Source: Ophiosphaerella korrae | Lineage: Eukaryota; Ascomycota; Dothideomycetes; Pleosporales; Phaeosphaeriaceae | Length of the DNA stretch: 64,000 nucleotides | Reading direction: 5' to 3' | NCBI GenBank assembly: GCA_028456385.1 | Contig: JALNQF010000010.1 | Coordinates: 1-64,000 of the forward strand | In this document: positions 46,785 to 57,891 of the stretch, in pieces | Position numbering within the stretch: the first letter of the stretch is position 1 | Layout: every line of letters begins with the position of its first letter | Translations under genes and position numbers: made by a program | Notes under the pieces: generated by a model | The model's database searches: none | Told to the model about the DNA's origin: nothing | Seen by the model: only the letters and a program-made list of their open reading frames with translations

Positions 46785-49044
46785 GGTAAGCAAGCTGCTT
46801 CGGCAAATAAATGAGGATGAAAGTGGTGTAACTTGTGACACGATATTGCCGATATAGTATCGCTGAATGAGGATATGGTATTGTGTGAAGGACGACGTGA
46901 ACCATGGGCCGCCCATCAGCTATATCCTCGCTCCCCCGTCAACTGCGCCTTTCGCTCAAAACATGGTGTCCTGCCTTGCACTCGCCTGTGCCTCGTTTGC
47001 ACCGCAAATGTTGGGCTGTGGGTAGGTGCGAAGTCTCACCATGGGTTTGCGTTGCTGACTTTGCACTGCCTGGTTGCCTCGCGAGCTGCCTCGCGCGTGC
47101 CGCAGGCTTACCTCGACGAATTGCGAACGCAGGGGCAGGCGCCTAACATGTTTTTTTTTAATAAGCGTGATTGGGCCTGGGGCCGTGGGTAGGGCGGTGG
47201 TGTGAAGATTGAGTGTGTTGGCATGTATAAATGCGAGGTTCGCTCAGGCTCGTGATGGATGGTTGCTGAGGCCAGCATGATTGTTAGGCTGTAAGGCGGC
47301 GAGGCTGTCGATTAGGCGGATTTGCACCGCGGGCTGTCCAACTCTATGCAGAATGAAGCCCTAAATGCGTGCTGGATGCGGGAGGTGGACTATATATGTC
47401 TTTGTTCGTTCCCGACAGCTGCTGTGTTGGCGATTGATTGCGATTGTCTTGATTGTCTCGTCACCCTTATTGAGCGCTTAGCAACACACAACCACGCCAT
47501 GCGCAAGCCTCCAAATGTGGACTCATTTTCGATGCTGCATGCCTGATTGAGCCTTGGACTCTTGCAGGATGTGATACTGCCTGCATTCCTGGAGAGAATC
47601 ACGTTACCGGATAGATCGTTACGGGGCACAACGCTTGACTACGCCACAATGCCTGAAAGAGTCATTCGCTCGGGTCCTAGCCCGTGTCAGGCATGCAGTC
47701 CTCGGATTGATCAGGCCTAAATATGCTCATTGTATGTTCTACTGAATGTGGGGAGATTGCAGTGCGAAGTCGTCAGTAAGTGCCACGCGACAATTACCTA
47801 CAGCGTCGTCAGCGACACGCTGAAACGCGTGGAGAAGAGTCGGGCATTCCGCTCATTAGCCATTTATGATTCGTGGACACAGGGACTCCCGGGTTTGTCG
47901 TGAGGTGAGAGAAGTATCAGATCGCAAGTCATACTTAGATATCCATACCCGTACCGTATTTAGCCTGGACGCTATTTCTATGAGGTAATGTGTGCTCCGT
48001 GGATAGCTTCAATAGTAGGCATGTGTAGCGATAGCAACACTGGTGACATCAAGCAAGTTGCACACAATGCTCATGCTCATTGCCAACCAGGGAATTCCCT
48101 GGCTAGGGTGTTAGTCGGTGATCACGGCGAGAGCGATCATACTTGATCATGGGTCCTGAGATCCATGATCTGTACCTAGGTGTAGCTTCACGGTGAACGG
48201 ATGCGAATGGGTCATGACTTGCAGTTCACATGAGTGGACCTGGTAGTCGGAGCTATGCAGCGAGGGGTTGTGTGACTTGTATCAAAATAATGTGCCGACA
48301 CGTGAGGGGCTGAAACAGGCAAGCGTGGCTTGACTGCCTCGAACGCTTTCCCTTTTTATCCCAAGCCCTTCCAGAGCATCACCCGCATCCTGTCTACGGC
48401 ACGAGGTATTCCAGATGCAAAAAATGCCCACATCTATGCAAGCCACGTTGTGTACTGGTTATACCCTGCGGGTACTTCCGGACCATCCGCTGCTTGCTAC
48501 CTATGTTGGCTGTTGAGGCTATATAGTACTCGACCAAAGACCTTGGCACATCTCATTTCTAGCAGGCATGCCGACGATTTCTCCAGTTGAAGGTGCCGAC
48601 AAAGCTTGTCTTACGCAAACTCCCACGTGCTCAGGAAAGGATTCCAATGTGATGGTTCCTGGAGCGATCCGACTAAATGACAGACCCATGTGATATTGTA
48701 ATTACCCAATCCCAATTAGTAGCGAGCCCTTTATTCGGACACTGCAGAGCTCTCGATACGATAGACACTGGATCCTCGCCAATGTGCATGGTCTGTGTGT
48801 GTTTGTATTCTTGCACGAGCCAATGCTGCACTAGAGCCAAAACTCTATTCAAATCGCGAGCAAGTCAACTAAAGAAACCCTGTATAGCGCCGAATTGATG
48901 AATAGCGATACTACCTAGTGTCGGGCAATTATCGCTCCCTTACATGATCTTACCTACCCACCCTATGAGTGGATCTTTGATCATGAGCCTCGTGTGCGTC
49001 TCTTCTCTTCTCTTCCATGCAGTTACCTCCTAGTCTACGCCAGG
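46785..49044. other. gene-poor intergenic region
   Basis: No gene is seen over 2.2 kb. The sequence is of mixed composition without repeats. An imperfect palindrome around GATCATGG...CCATGATC lies at 48145-48170. It separates the Ral2/RCR genes from the accessory block. Confidence 0.5.
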
Positions 49045-50592
49045 ATGCGAGTGCCTCCACTAGATGTCCTGAAGAATTGGCCATCTCCAAACTATGAAAA
49101 TCCGCACACTCGAGGTCATGCGCTGCTCATCATCAACATCATTTTCATTACGCTCGCCACTATCGTTGTGGCACTACGGCTCTGTATGGGGTTCTACTGG
49201 ATGAACATATGAAGCTGCGCTAACTTGAGACACCAACCTACAGACACGCGCATAGCCATCAAGAGGTGGTTTGGGATCGATGATGTTTTCATCTTTCTAG
49301 CGTTGGTGAGTCGGATTGTTCTTCAGGTTGATCCAACCCAGCTCCTGAGTCTAACGTATTTCAGACCGCCACAATTACTTTGGCTATCATTGTCATAATT
49401 GCAAATCAGATTTCTGGATGGGTGAGTGGCTGATATCTGACTTTGTGGACGATATGAACTGATCTTATGCTTTCGTCTTGCAGGACAGACATGTTTGGGA
49501 CATACCCTACTTCAAACTTGAACCAACTTTGAAGATTGCCTTCGCAGCAAAGCTTGCTTTCGTCGTCTCGGCGACATTCACAAGACTAAGTCTTCATTGC
49601 TTTTATTACCGGTTGATCGCAGATTCAGGAAAACAATGGTTCAAGTGGTTGGTACATGCCAACGTTGCATACACCGTTGGGATCTTTATATCATTTATGT
49701 GCCTCTCAATCTTCCTTTGTACTCCTATCAAAGCCTATTGGTCATTAGGATACCCTACGAGTGCATGTTTGGATGAGGGCGTTGCCACTCTTGCTGCTGG
49801 AACCATCAACACTGTTGCTGACTTGGCGACAACAATTACCCCAATGCCTTTGGTCTGGGGTGTAAGTGTGCACAATTTCTAGTCTTCTATTTTTTGGCTA
49901 ATGACTACTAGCTTCGTATGCCTCTTAAACAACGGCTTGGTGTCGCTGTGCTGTTTGGTCTTGGCATTATTGTTACGATTGCTGGCATTGTCCGAACATA
50001 CTTCGTCTACCGAAGTATGTTCGGTGAATGGGACCAAACTTGGTATGCCTATCCGCTGTGGATATCTGCAGCTATTGAAATTGATTTGGGAGTGGTAAGT
50101 CTAGTATATCCAGACTGGAGATGACGCAACTAACATTCTGATTAGATCTGTGCCTCCGCGCCCGTCCTTCGACCCTTACTAGCCAAGATCCCTTTTAACC
50201 TATCTCAAACCTGCTCTAAAATTACATCTATCAAGAAGTCGACCGGTTCCTTCTCAAGAAACTCTTCGCGTCCAACATGTCAAGGCTCGCGAACGCTTGC
50301 CGACACAACCTCTGAATCATCGATGCGAAAATCAGTACCAATAACAGCGGTTCCGGAGCTGACGCGGGATCGCGGCAAAAGCTATGAGTTAAAGGATTGG
50401 GAGGATACGGAACAAGGCGCAAGAGCACCCGACACAAGTCGCGGGAGTGAAGAGGCAATTTTGGAAAATGAAGCAGGTCAACGGACCGGAACGGGGTTTC
50501 GTGACATCTGGAATAAAGCCAAAGCCAGTGACGACAATCTAAGAAGGGAGGACGGCATGACTATCACACGAACCTCGGAGTTTGAAATTTAA
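49045..50592 (+). CDS. PTH11-type rhodopsin-domain membrane protein
   Basis: A seven-helix integral membrane protein of the fungal rhodopsin-domain family, which includes PTH11-like receptors that sense surfaces or nutrients; no ligand is known. Six exons (49045-49183, 49244-49305, 49365-49421, 49484-49861, 49912-50094, 50146-50592) join in one frame, giving 421 residues. Diagnostic segments are HALLIINIIFITLATIVVALRLY, TRIAIKRWFGIDDVFIFLAL (the family DD motif), KLAFVVSATFTRLSLHCFYYRL, ACLDEGVATLAAGTINTVADL, the LP/MPLVWGLRMPLKQRLGV junction, and VLFGLGIIVTIAGIVRTYFVYRS. The last exon encodes a 140-residue hydrophilic Ser/Thr-rich cytosolic tail. There is no N-terminal CFEM domain, so it is the non-CFEM class. 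Confidence 0.88.
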
Positions 50593-51631
50593 ATTACATC
50601 AGCAAGCAACTATGATGAGGTAGAGCCATCATCTCATCACCGCCCTTCCACATCGTTACCCAGGCGAACTCACACGTACTCAACGCAGAAACCAGCCATT
50701 TCGCCGCACTAAATTGGCTAGGGACTACCTCTCTTAGGAAGTAAATGATGCTACGAGCTGGGATTTCCTCTTCAACGCATGTTATGCTCGACTAATGATT
50801 TCGTACCCTCAGCATAGGACCGCAGCGCCTTTTTTTCTACACAGCAACGATACCCTTTATTCCAGCATGGTTTGGGAGTCACACACGTTTTATACGAATT
50901 CACGGTAATAGGAAAGGTTAGGATATTCTGCTACCACAAGAAATATACCCTTGAAAGATTTTACTTCTTCTGGTCACTCATAGCGCATACAGACGACGAA
51001 AACAATGAAATAAGCGCCCTCTGACGAAGTCTTGGAACTCAAGCATACACCACGAAGCGCGACAACACGATACTCACTCAACACAACCTTCAAAGTATGT
51101 ATTTACGTAGTGCGACCACCCAAGCCGCAGCCACGACGCCCTCACAACAAACCAGCCCTGCAAGCCAAGCGCACTCTTAATTGCGCACGTGAAGCATAAG
51201 ACGCCTTGGCTGGTTAGAGCGATGATCTTATGTCACGGCTTTTGGAATTACTTCGGCGTTGCGGTAGTGTCAAAATAAAGTTTTGACGGGTAAGTCCGCG
51301 GCGCGGGCTGGACTTAGGATGCCTTGCCTTGACATTTGAGGATAACCTTGCGCTACGAGAGCGGGAGGGTGGAAGGTGCTGGCGTGACATGCTGCGCAAC
51401 GCTGTTTAGGTTCCATGGCAATGTGGTGAGTTTTTTTTTTTTTTTTTTTTTTGCCAAGTCAATGGGTTGATGCAGTGCGCCCTGCAAAGCTGGCTCATAT
51501 CGCGCCCGACTTTATAGTATTTGTACTGGTGGAATGATCGTAAAACGCATTATCAATACATATGTATAGGTCTATTCCAGTCTCTTTGGTTAGGTCGCTA
51601 ATGCTGAAACAAACAGTATCAAGCTTGAGTA
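50593..51631. other. intergenic
   Basis: No gene is seen. It contains the 3' flank of the receptor gene and a 22-base poly-T run at 51431-51452, and it leads up to the MITE. Confidence 0.5.
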
Positions 51632-52093
51632 ACGTGGTTTGCAAGCGAGCCGCGCACACAAAAGCGAGCCGCGCATACAAAAGCGAGCCGCGCACCCCAA
51701 AAACACACCAAAAAAGTTGAAAAACAGCCTCTTGAATCTCAACAACAGCTCTATAAAATAAACAATTTTTTTTTATATTAGCTTTATATACCTATCTTAA
51801 GACTATAACTCTAGTTGGAAAAGAATATATTAAGTAGTTCTTAAGATAAAGTAAGATAATCAATAAATCTAGAAAATTGGGGGCTAAAATAATATATCTT
51901 GGGAAAAAGGGAACCTATGAAGCTAAGAGCTTTAAGATGGACTAAGCATATATATAAGAGGCTATGCTTATATTTTTGGGATATTTTATAGAGCTGTTGC
52001 TGAGATTCAAGAGGCTGTTTTTCCAACTTTTTTGGTGTGTTTTTGGGGTGCGCGGCTCGCTTTTGTGTGCGCGGCTCGCTTGTAAACCACGAC
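51632..52093. mobile_element. 462 bp MITE with ~110 bp terminal inverted repeats
   Basis: The left arm (51632-51760) and right arm (51982-52093) are near-perfect reverse complements over about 110 bases. TA dinucleotides flank both ends (51630-51631 and 52094-52095), the target duplication expected of Tc1/mariner-type transposition. Inside each arm an approximately 17-base unit, AAAAGCGAGCCGCGCA plus YAC, is tandemly repeated, three copies on the left and two on the right. That accounts for the length difference between the arms. The outermost bases read (A)CGTGGTTTRCAAGCGAGCC. The core is AT-rich and has no transposase frame. Confidence 0.88.
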
Positions 52094-52565
52094 TAGTGTT
52101 GACTTATGTTGTAGTCCTGAGCTTACTTTATCCATGACAAGGTTTCGGCTAATGTAGAAGTTCTAACGGCGTAAGAGAACGAGTGAATAGCTGTTCACGT
52201 GGCAACTCGTGACTAACACAAGGTAAATGTATACACGTGGTATGAAAAGGGGCAAGCTGAACTAGGTAATATGGAATGAGCAAGCACAATAACTTAGCAT
52301 GAAGGACTGGCGAGTCACCGTGTAAGATTCGGGGCTGGGAATCTTGCACGGCCCATAACAGGCTTAATCGGATGCCCCATTACTCCTAATTAGCGCGACA
52401 AGACGGCTGCTGAGGCGTGTTACCTCAGGCATGTTGGCTTGAAGTCAAGCTGACGCCGGCTTCCGAGTAAATATTTACGCCCCATTGCACGCCTGACGCT
52501 ATTTCTTTAGCCTGATAATCTTGATAACTCCCGTAACTTAGCACAACCACCCCCATCTTTTTTCC
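52094..52565. other. intergenic, promoter of the Cys-rich gene
   Basis: No gene is seen. Pyrimidine-rich sequence (CCACCCCCATCTTTTTTCC) immediately precedes the start codon at 52566. Confidence 0.5.
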
Positions 52566-53464
52566 ATGCACCACACAGTCACGATGGTTCTCCGATCTGC
52601 CTTAATTACTATCTTCCTCACTGCGCAGTCTCTCGCTCAAGCACCATGCTACCATTTTGGCGTTACAACGCCAATGGAATCTAAATATGTGAAATGCGGG
52701 AGTTCAGACATGTGCTGCAGAACTAATGATGTATCACCGGACACTTGCTCACAATCCTCGGACCTCAAGGGCCTTTGTATATCGCAAGGCCAAGACATCT
52801 GGCGCGAAAGCTGTACGGACCAGTCATGGCAAAGTGGGGGTTGCCTGAAGCTGTGTATGGATACCTATGGTACGTCTGCACTCCCTGTAGATGAGGCTGG
52901 GAAACTAACGTCATGATAGTCGACAAAGACGGTGTCTCAACCAATCGCTCCCAAGTCGATTACCGCCTTACGCGTTGCGTGGAAGATGGGAGTCTTTGCT
53001 GCGGAGCTCCCGGGTCGGACGAAGCAGGCGCTTGCTGCAAGGCTAAGCGTGGAATCTACCTCGATAATATGAAGATCGTCTCTGCGAAGCCTTCGTCTCA
53101 GGGGTCATCGCCAACTGCATCGGCAACAGGTTCGGGCTCATCTCCATCGCAGTCCGCATCACAGTCTGTATCACCGTCCGCGTCAAACTCAGCAACCCCA
53201 TTTTCAGGCTCAGATACCAATGTTGGAGCTATAGTGGGTGGCGTGGTGGGTGGAGTTGTTGGCATTGCAGCGCTTGCGCTCGCGGCGTGGCTACTTCGCA
53301 GACGGAAAAATAAGAAACAAGTTTATCAAGCAGAGAGTATTCAGAAAGGGCCAATTCCACACTACAGATATCAACTACATGGGGAAACCCCACAAGTGGA
53401 GCTTCATGGGCAGAGTGTGGGTGATGGGCCAGTGGAGATGGAAGCACCAACCAAAAACAAGTAG
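52566..53464 (+). CDS. Cys-rich single-pass cell-surface protein
   Basis: Function unknown. Exon 1 is 52566-52869 and exon 2 is 52920-53464 (GTACGT..GATAG), giving 282 residues. ATG 52584 would give 276. A signal peptide (LRSALITIFLTAQSLAQ) leads into a Cys-rich ectodomain of about 130 residues with CGSSDMCC, a C-x4-LCC-type pair and ACCKAK. A Ser/Thr/Pro-rich stalk follows (SPSQSASQSVSPSAS). One transmembrane helix (VGAIVGGVVGGVVGIAALALAAWLL) precedes RRRKNKK and a 55-residue cytosolic tail. The ectodomain-stalk-helix layout resembles fungal wall-stress sensor-like proteins, but it is neither a WSC nor a clear CFEM domain. The flanks are a MITE and a decayed membrane-protein gene. Confidence 0.75.
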
Positions 53465-53949
53465 TAGCTGTCACGGGGGAGGCTAGTGATCAAAGAAGAC
53501 TTGAGATGTAGAAGCATTTATCACTCACATGTGATTTGGAAACATGTTGAGGCAAACCGAGTAGGATTGGTGTTTCAATATTTTATTGGCGAGCATTTTA
53601 TAACTTCGTTTGGTTGGACACGGAGAGGACAACTAATCATGGGAAGATACTTATTATAATCAGCTATTATAGAACTACCGTTCGATCAAGTGGAATGATA
53701 GGGCCGGAGTGGAGGGATTAGAGCAATGCTCTAGGTAACACTGTTGACTATTACTCCAAATTCCCTGCACCCACGCAGTTCGAGAATATATACCCATTTT
53801 ACGTGTAAAACCCAACAGAAACTCTAAACAGCCGATGTATGTATTGTATATTAGAAAGGGAAATTTCGCTCAACTATGAGTCAGTATAAATCTCGAATCT
53901 TCTGCTCATGCCTTCCCCATACGCGCAGTGCTCACTATTAGAGTCGCCT
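53465..53949. other. convergent intergenic region
   Basis: AT-rich sequence between two convergent genes. Nothing is recognised. Confidence 0.5.
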
Positions 53950-54723
53950 CTACTTGATGACCAAAACCGTCCCAGTAAGCGAATGGGCCAACGGCCCCGT
54001 CACATTTTTCAACCAATAATTCGCGCCTTTCATACCATACTGGACAGCAAGGTCGTTGGTTATCTCCGCTGATTTGTATTCCCCAGTTCCCTTCACTTTG
54101 TTATAACTGCTACATGTGTCTACGCACTGTTGCAAGGTATAAGCGGCCACGGCAGAAATATCGTAAGAAGGAATATCAGATAACTCGGTATAATCATAGA
54201 CTTGCCCGTTCCATCACGTCATAGCTGCAGGCGTTGGACAAGAGATATCTATCTTTAGGATGGAAGGCGCTGGCAGTGGGACGTGTACGCCGCTTCGTAT
54301 TGCGCTGGGGGTTGGAGACGATGCTATCGACGACAACAATGGCGATGCCACAGATGCACTCTGCTCGGGTTTTGGCCTGGAGTTTCAAGTTACTTTTCCT
54401 GCGAATCAAATCGTTGTTTCTTACTTTGTATTCTTTACAGCGACTGCGCCTCCTACACTCCCTCTAATCGTGCTGCTAATAATGAGTAGGTCGATTGCTG
54501 ATATGATCCAGAAATCTCGTCTTCGAATTCTCAGAATGGTGCTAGGTTGGCATGCCGAGCTGGGTGTCTCGCTATCATTGGTAGTGTGGATCTTGCCTTT
54601 GAGCTGCTTTTCATCTTCAGGCTCATATGCTCTTTGCGGCATATCTGAGTGTCTAAATTTTAGTGCCTGCGAGTAGGTCACTTGTGGTGCGCGTGAGTAT
54701 ACGACTTGCGGTGCCTCTGCCAT
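53950..54723 (-). pseudogene. single-pass membrane protein gene with in-frame TGA
   Basis: Exon 1 is 54723-54425 and exon 2 is 54376-53950, joined by a 48 bp GTAAGA..TCCAG intron, in one frame of 241 sense codons plus an internal TGA. The N-terminal cytosolic part (MAEAPQVVYSRAPQ, FRHSDMPQRAYEPEDEKQL) precedes RIRRRDFWIISAIDLLIISS, a helix followed by a Ser/Thr/Pro linker. An ectodomain follows, starting ISCPTPAAMT and continuing WNGQVYDYTELSD, then AYTLQQCVDTCSSYN and NYWLKNVTG. This matches a fungal layout of cytosolic tail, helix and Cys-containing domain with a C-x3-C-xxYN signature. The TGA at 54216-54214 lies between AMT and WNG, inside that domain. No consensus intron removes it. Either the gene is dead or it makes a truncated protein of about 150 residues. 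Confidence 0.6.
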
Positions 54724-55398
54724 GACCAGTTTTGCTTGAGTGGGCGGGAAATCTCGAGCCAAATAGTGGAGGGTGCCACACAGACGGAACTGGATCTGTG
54801 GATGCGACGGTCGCACTTTTTAAGCTTACTGAATCACGCCTATCAGAACTTTTCCTTGCAGACCTGCCTTCTGTCCCACGCTGCGTAGCAATTTAATTTG
54901 CTAAATTTAGTGGGCTTGCAGAAATCACCCAAATTGGAAAATCTTAGTTGCTTTTTGTTGGTTTGGGGCAAAGTGGCGGATGGATCCTCAGAACAAATAA
55001 TTCCTGGGCATGCCCAACACTGCCGAATGAATTGCCGTCAACACATTAATTTTCCTGTTAAACTGAATGCCAGCTTAGTTTAAGAACGCAGATTTCCAGT
55101 ACTACGTAGCAGCCAGCAGTCTTACACCCAATTAGGTAGATTTGGATGGTGATGTGCTGCTGTTTGCCTAGAACTTAAGTTGCCGGATACAGCGATATCA
55201 AGTGTAATTTAGTATATTCTGTGAAGAAAAAGAAGCCAGCGATGCGACCAGAATATCTCTTGACGTCTAATTTAGGTTGACTTCTAACTTCCTATCTGAC
55301 ACACATAGACCTAAGCTAATCTTGATATAGACACTAGTGTTCCTGGATGTATTCATGGTGTCATCTCAATCTTTACACATCATTCAAATGCTTACACA
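54724..55398. other. intergenic
   Basis: No gene is seen. AT-rich, between two decayed loci. Confidence 0.5.
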
Positions 55399-56408
55399 AT
55401 GAATCAAATTTTGGATACCACTATAGGCCCTATAGGCATCGCCGACCCAGAAAAATGCCTCTTAACTGGCCACACGCAATTTTTTATCACAGTCAAGACA
55501 TCACATATCGAAAACACACGTCTTGGGTCAACGTACTTAGAAAATGCCCAAACATCTCAAGGGAACTCCGTATCCCACGCCGGCCTTCGCAATACAATCT
55601 ACCAGCACTGCACACCAATCCTCCAAAGCCTCGCGCCACAAACCTCACTCCAGGACCTCAGTCTCGAGTGCTTTCTCCACTCGCCGACCTACAATCTCGA
55701 CCTCATCGACTACGGGAAGAAATCAGGGTGTACGCGCAGAAGGCATACATAATTGGACGTACACGCCGTCCTTCGCCATTTCTCCCATGCGCACCATCAA
55801 CCTCCCCAAACCATGCACCACACTGCCCCACTTCCCCACAAGCAAAATACACATGGCATCCACCTAAGCCGGCACAATCGTTCTCGGCTCGGTCCAAGGA
55901 GAAGTTTGAACGCGGATGTACTTCAAACCGCGCCTCGATGCCCGCAAAGCAGAATTCGAGCGCGAGCTCCGTGTCTTGGTAAGCATTGACGAAGTTGTGC
56001 TGGCGCTGGGGATTCGAGTGCCTAGAACTGCGTGGCACCGTGGTGGCGGGGGAGAATGCGGAGTTGACGATGGGGCTGCTGATGACGTGGATTGTGCCGG
56101 CCGGGATTGGTGTTGATTTGGGGAGCGTGGGATTCCGTGGCAAGGTCGGGTGTCATAAGAAGTGGGGAGAGTAAGTTGCTGATATTGTGTGGGAATTGAA
56201 TGCCCATGGTATCGTGTGGGGCGATAACCTGGAAAATGTGGTTATCGATGGGGCGATGGATGCTTGGGTTGTTGATTTTGGCGGTATGAATAATGCGGAA
56301 TTTGTGGATGAGGATAAACGCGAGACTATTGAGCGGGATGAGCAGGGTGTGGCGGGATTGCTCCAGAGATGGTTGCCGGATCGTGTCGAGGCTTTGGAGG
56401 GAGATTAG
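55399..56408 (+). pseudogene. decayed protein-kinase-like gene
   Basis: A relic of a fungal protein-kinase-like (or aminoglycoside-phosphotransferase-like) gene. Frame 1 carries MNQILDTTIGPIGIADPEKC through DLSLECFLHSPTYNLDLIDYG. The reading then moves to frame 2 (GIHNWTYTPSFAISPMRTINLP, MYFKPRLDARKAEFERELRVL), and after RVPR, by one base, to frame 3 (RGTVVAGENAELTMGLLMTWIVP). The last part holds the catalytic loop in the form HGIVWGDNLENVVIDG, and AWVVDFGGMNN corresponds to the metal-binding D-F-G. In-frame stops are TAA 55865-55867, TGA 55907-55909 and TAA 56172-56174. Two frameshifts and three stops make a functional product very unlikely. Introns could explain at most part of this, because conserved sequence continues across the stops. 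Confidence 0.72.
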
Positions 56409-56856
56409 CGCGGAAGGGAGGCTCCATGATAGTCTCCGTAGTCTCTTACTTCTGCTACTGCGCCCAGCGAGTTGCGATATTTAGCCCATCCACAGGAATT
56501 CACACAGGTTGTGAACACAACATATATAGATACTCATTAGCCAAATCCAACCCTACCAAATATTCCAACATCACACAACACCACCTTAAAATCTCACCTC
56601 ACTATTTCAACTCAATGCATTGAAATCCTAAGATCTCCATAAAAGCCCCAAGGGCCTCAGCCGCAACCTCAAACTCCGCAGCCCCATTACTCGCCCACGA
56701 ACCCCCTGCACTATACCATCAAAGCAAAGCAAAGCAAGTAAATCACCCACGCACTCGCTCCACCGCCTCCCCCAGCCCCGGCACACAAACCGCCGTCCTA
56801 GCCCTTACCTTCCTCGTCCGCTTCGCATACCTACGCGTGTTATCCCAGCGCACATT
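56409..56856. other. intergenic
   Basis: No gene is seen. It contains the 3' flank of the small basic protein gene. Confidence 0.5.
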
Positions 56857-57388
56857 TCAGTTGAAATCATGCTTAGCGCTATACTCGCTCGCCTGCCGAC
56901 AGAAATCATCCGCCTTCTTGTCCAGCTCGTCGTCCCTCTCCTTCTTGATGCGCGCCACGTCAAAGCCGTCTTCATCGTCGTCGGCGACGGTTTTGGAGCG
57001 CTTGGAGGGGTAGGACGAGGCGTCTGAGGTGTTGGCGTAGGAGGTGTCAGCGGAGCCAGGGCACGACGCGTCTGTGTCCTTGGTCCTCTTTTTGGTGGGG
57101 GTAGCGGTGCGGGAGCGACCGGTGACTTTTTTTGTGGTCGGGTTGTCTTTGGAGACGTGGGCGACTTTGTTGCGGAGTTTGCGCTTGATGTTGCCCATGG
57201 TTACGGAGGCAGACTTGGGGGTGTAACCGGTGAGGCTGGCAAGCTTGACGGTGTCGACCTTGGGTGGGTTAGTGGGGGGTTGGGTGAGGTGGAGGGGATA
57301 GGCGTGCCTTGGGTTCGCTCTCGAAACACTGCCAGGCCAAGGCGAGGACTTCGTTTTCGCGAGGAGTGAGGTCGTCTTTGGTAGCCAT
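56857..57388 (-). CDS. small charged protein, possibly nuclear
   Basis: Not a named family to my knowledge. Exon 1 is 57388-57308 and exon 2 is 57258-56857, giving 160 residues. The joining intron starts with GC (GCACGC..CCCAAG, 49 bp). Without it the frame stops within 14 codons, and with it the conserved-looking phrase FESEPKVDTVKLASLTGYTPKSASVTMGNIKRKL is continuous. The N-terminal 60 residues (ENEVLALAWQCF, then the helix-turn-like LTGYTPKSASV) resemble a small helical domain common in fungal hypothetical proteins. The rest is Lys/Arg/Ser/Asp-rich, with the possible nuclear signals KRSK and KKRTK and a charged C-terminal helix. The GC donor is the weak point of the model. Confidence 0.65.
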
Positions 57389-57891
57389 GGTGGTAGTGTC
57401 GATGATGTGGTGGTTAGTTGTTGGATCGCGAGGATATGGGGTGGGAAGACTGGGAGATGAAAAGTGTGGAAGAAGTGTCGTGGAGGGCGAGAGTAGAAAT
57501 AACTCCTAAACCTCGAATTAAATAAGTGGAAGGTGAACAGAAAGCGTTAGCGGACTCACCTTTATTCTACTTTGAGGGGTGAGAGTGAGATCTTGATGTG
57601 AGGTGATAAAGAGGTCGAAGCGGGCTCACGCCTCACTTCGATTAGCTTTAGATGTTACCTGAGCATGCAATAGTTGTAGTGAAACACACCAAAATCGACT
57701 GACAGTGTGTTTAAGAGAGAAAATATGGATTATGAAGGCCGCTGTTTAGCCCAGGGCAATGATCAAGATGTAAGTGGCGTTTTCTCCTGTATAGGTTGTG
57801 ATTCATGTCAAAGCAGGGTACTATCCAGTGTGTTGATGGATATGTGATTCGTCGTACATGAGCTCACTATGTTATATGTTTACCCTCACCT
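57389..57891. other. intergenic
   Basis: No gene is seen. Upstream region of the small charged protein gene and 3' flank of the PIG-U gene. Confidence 0.5.
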
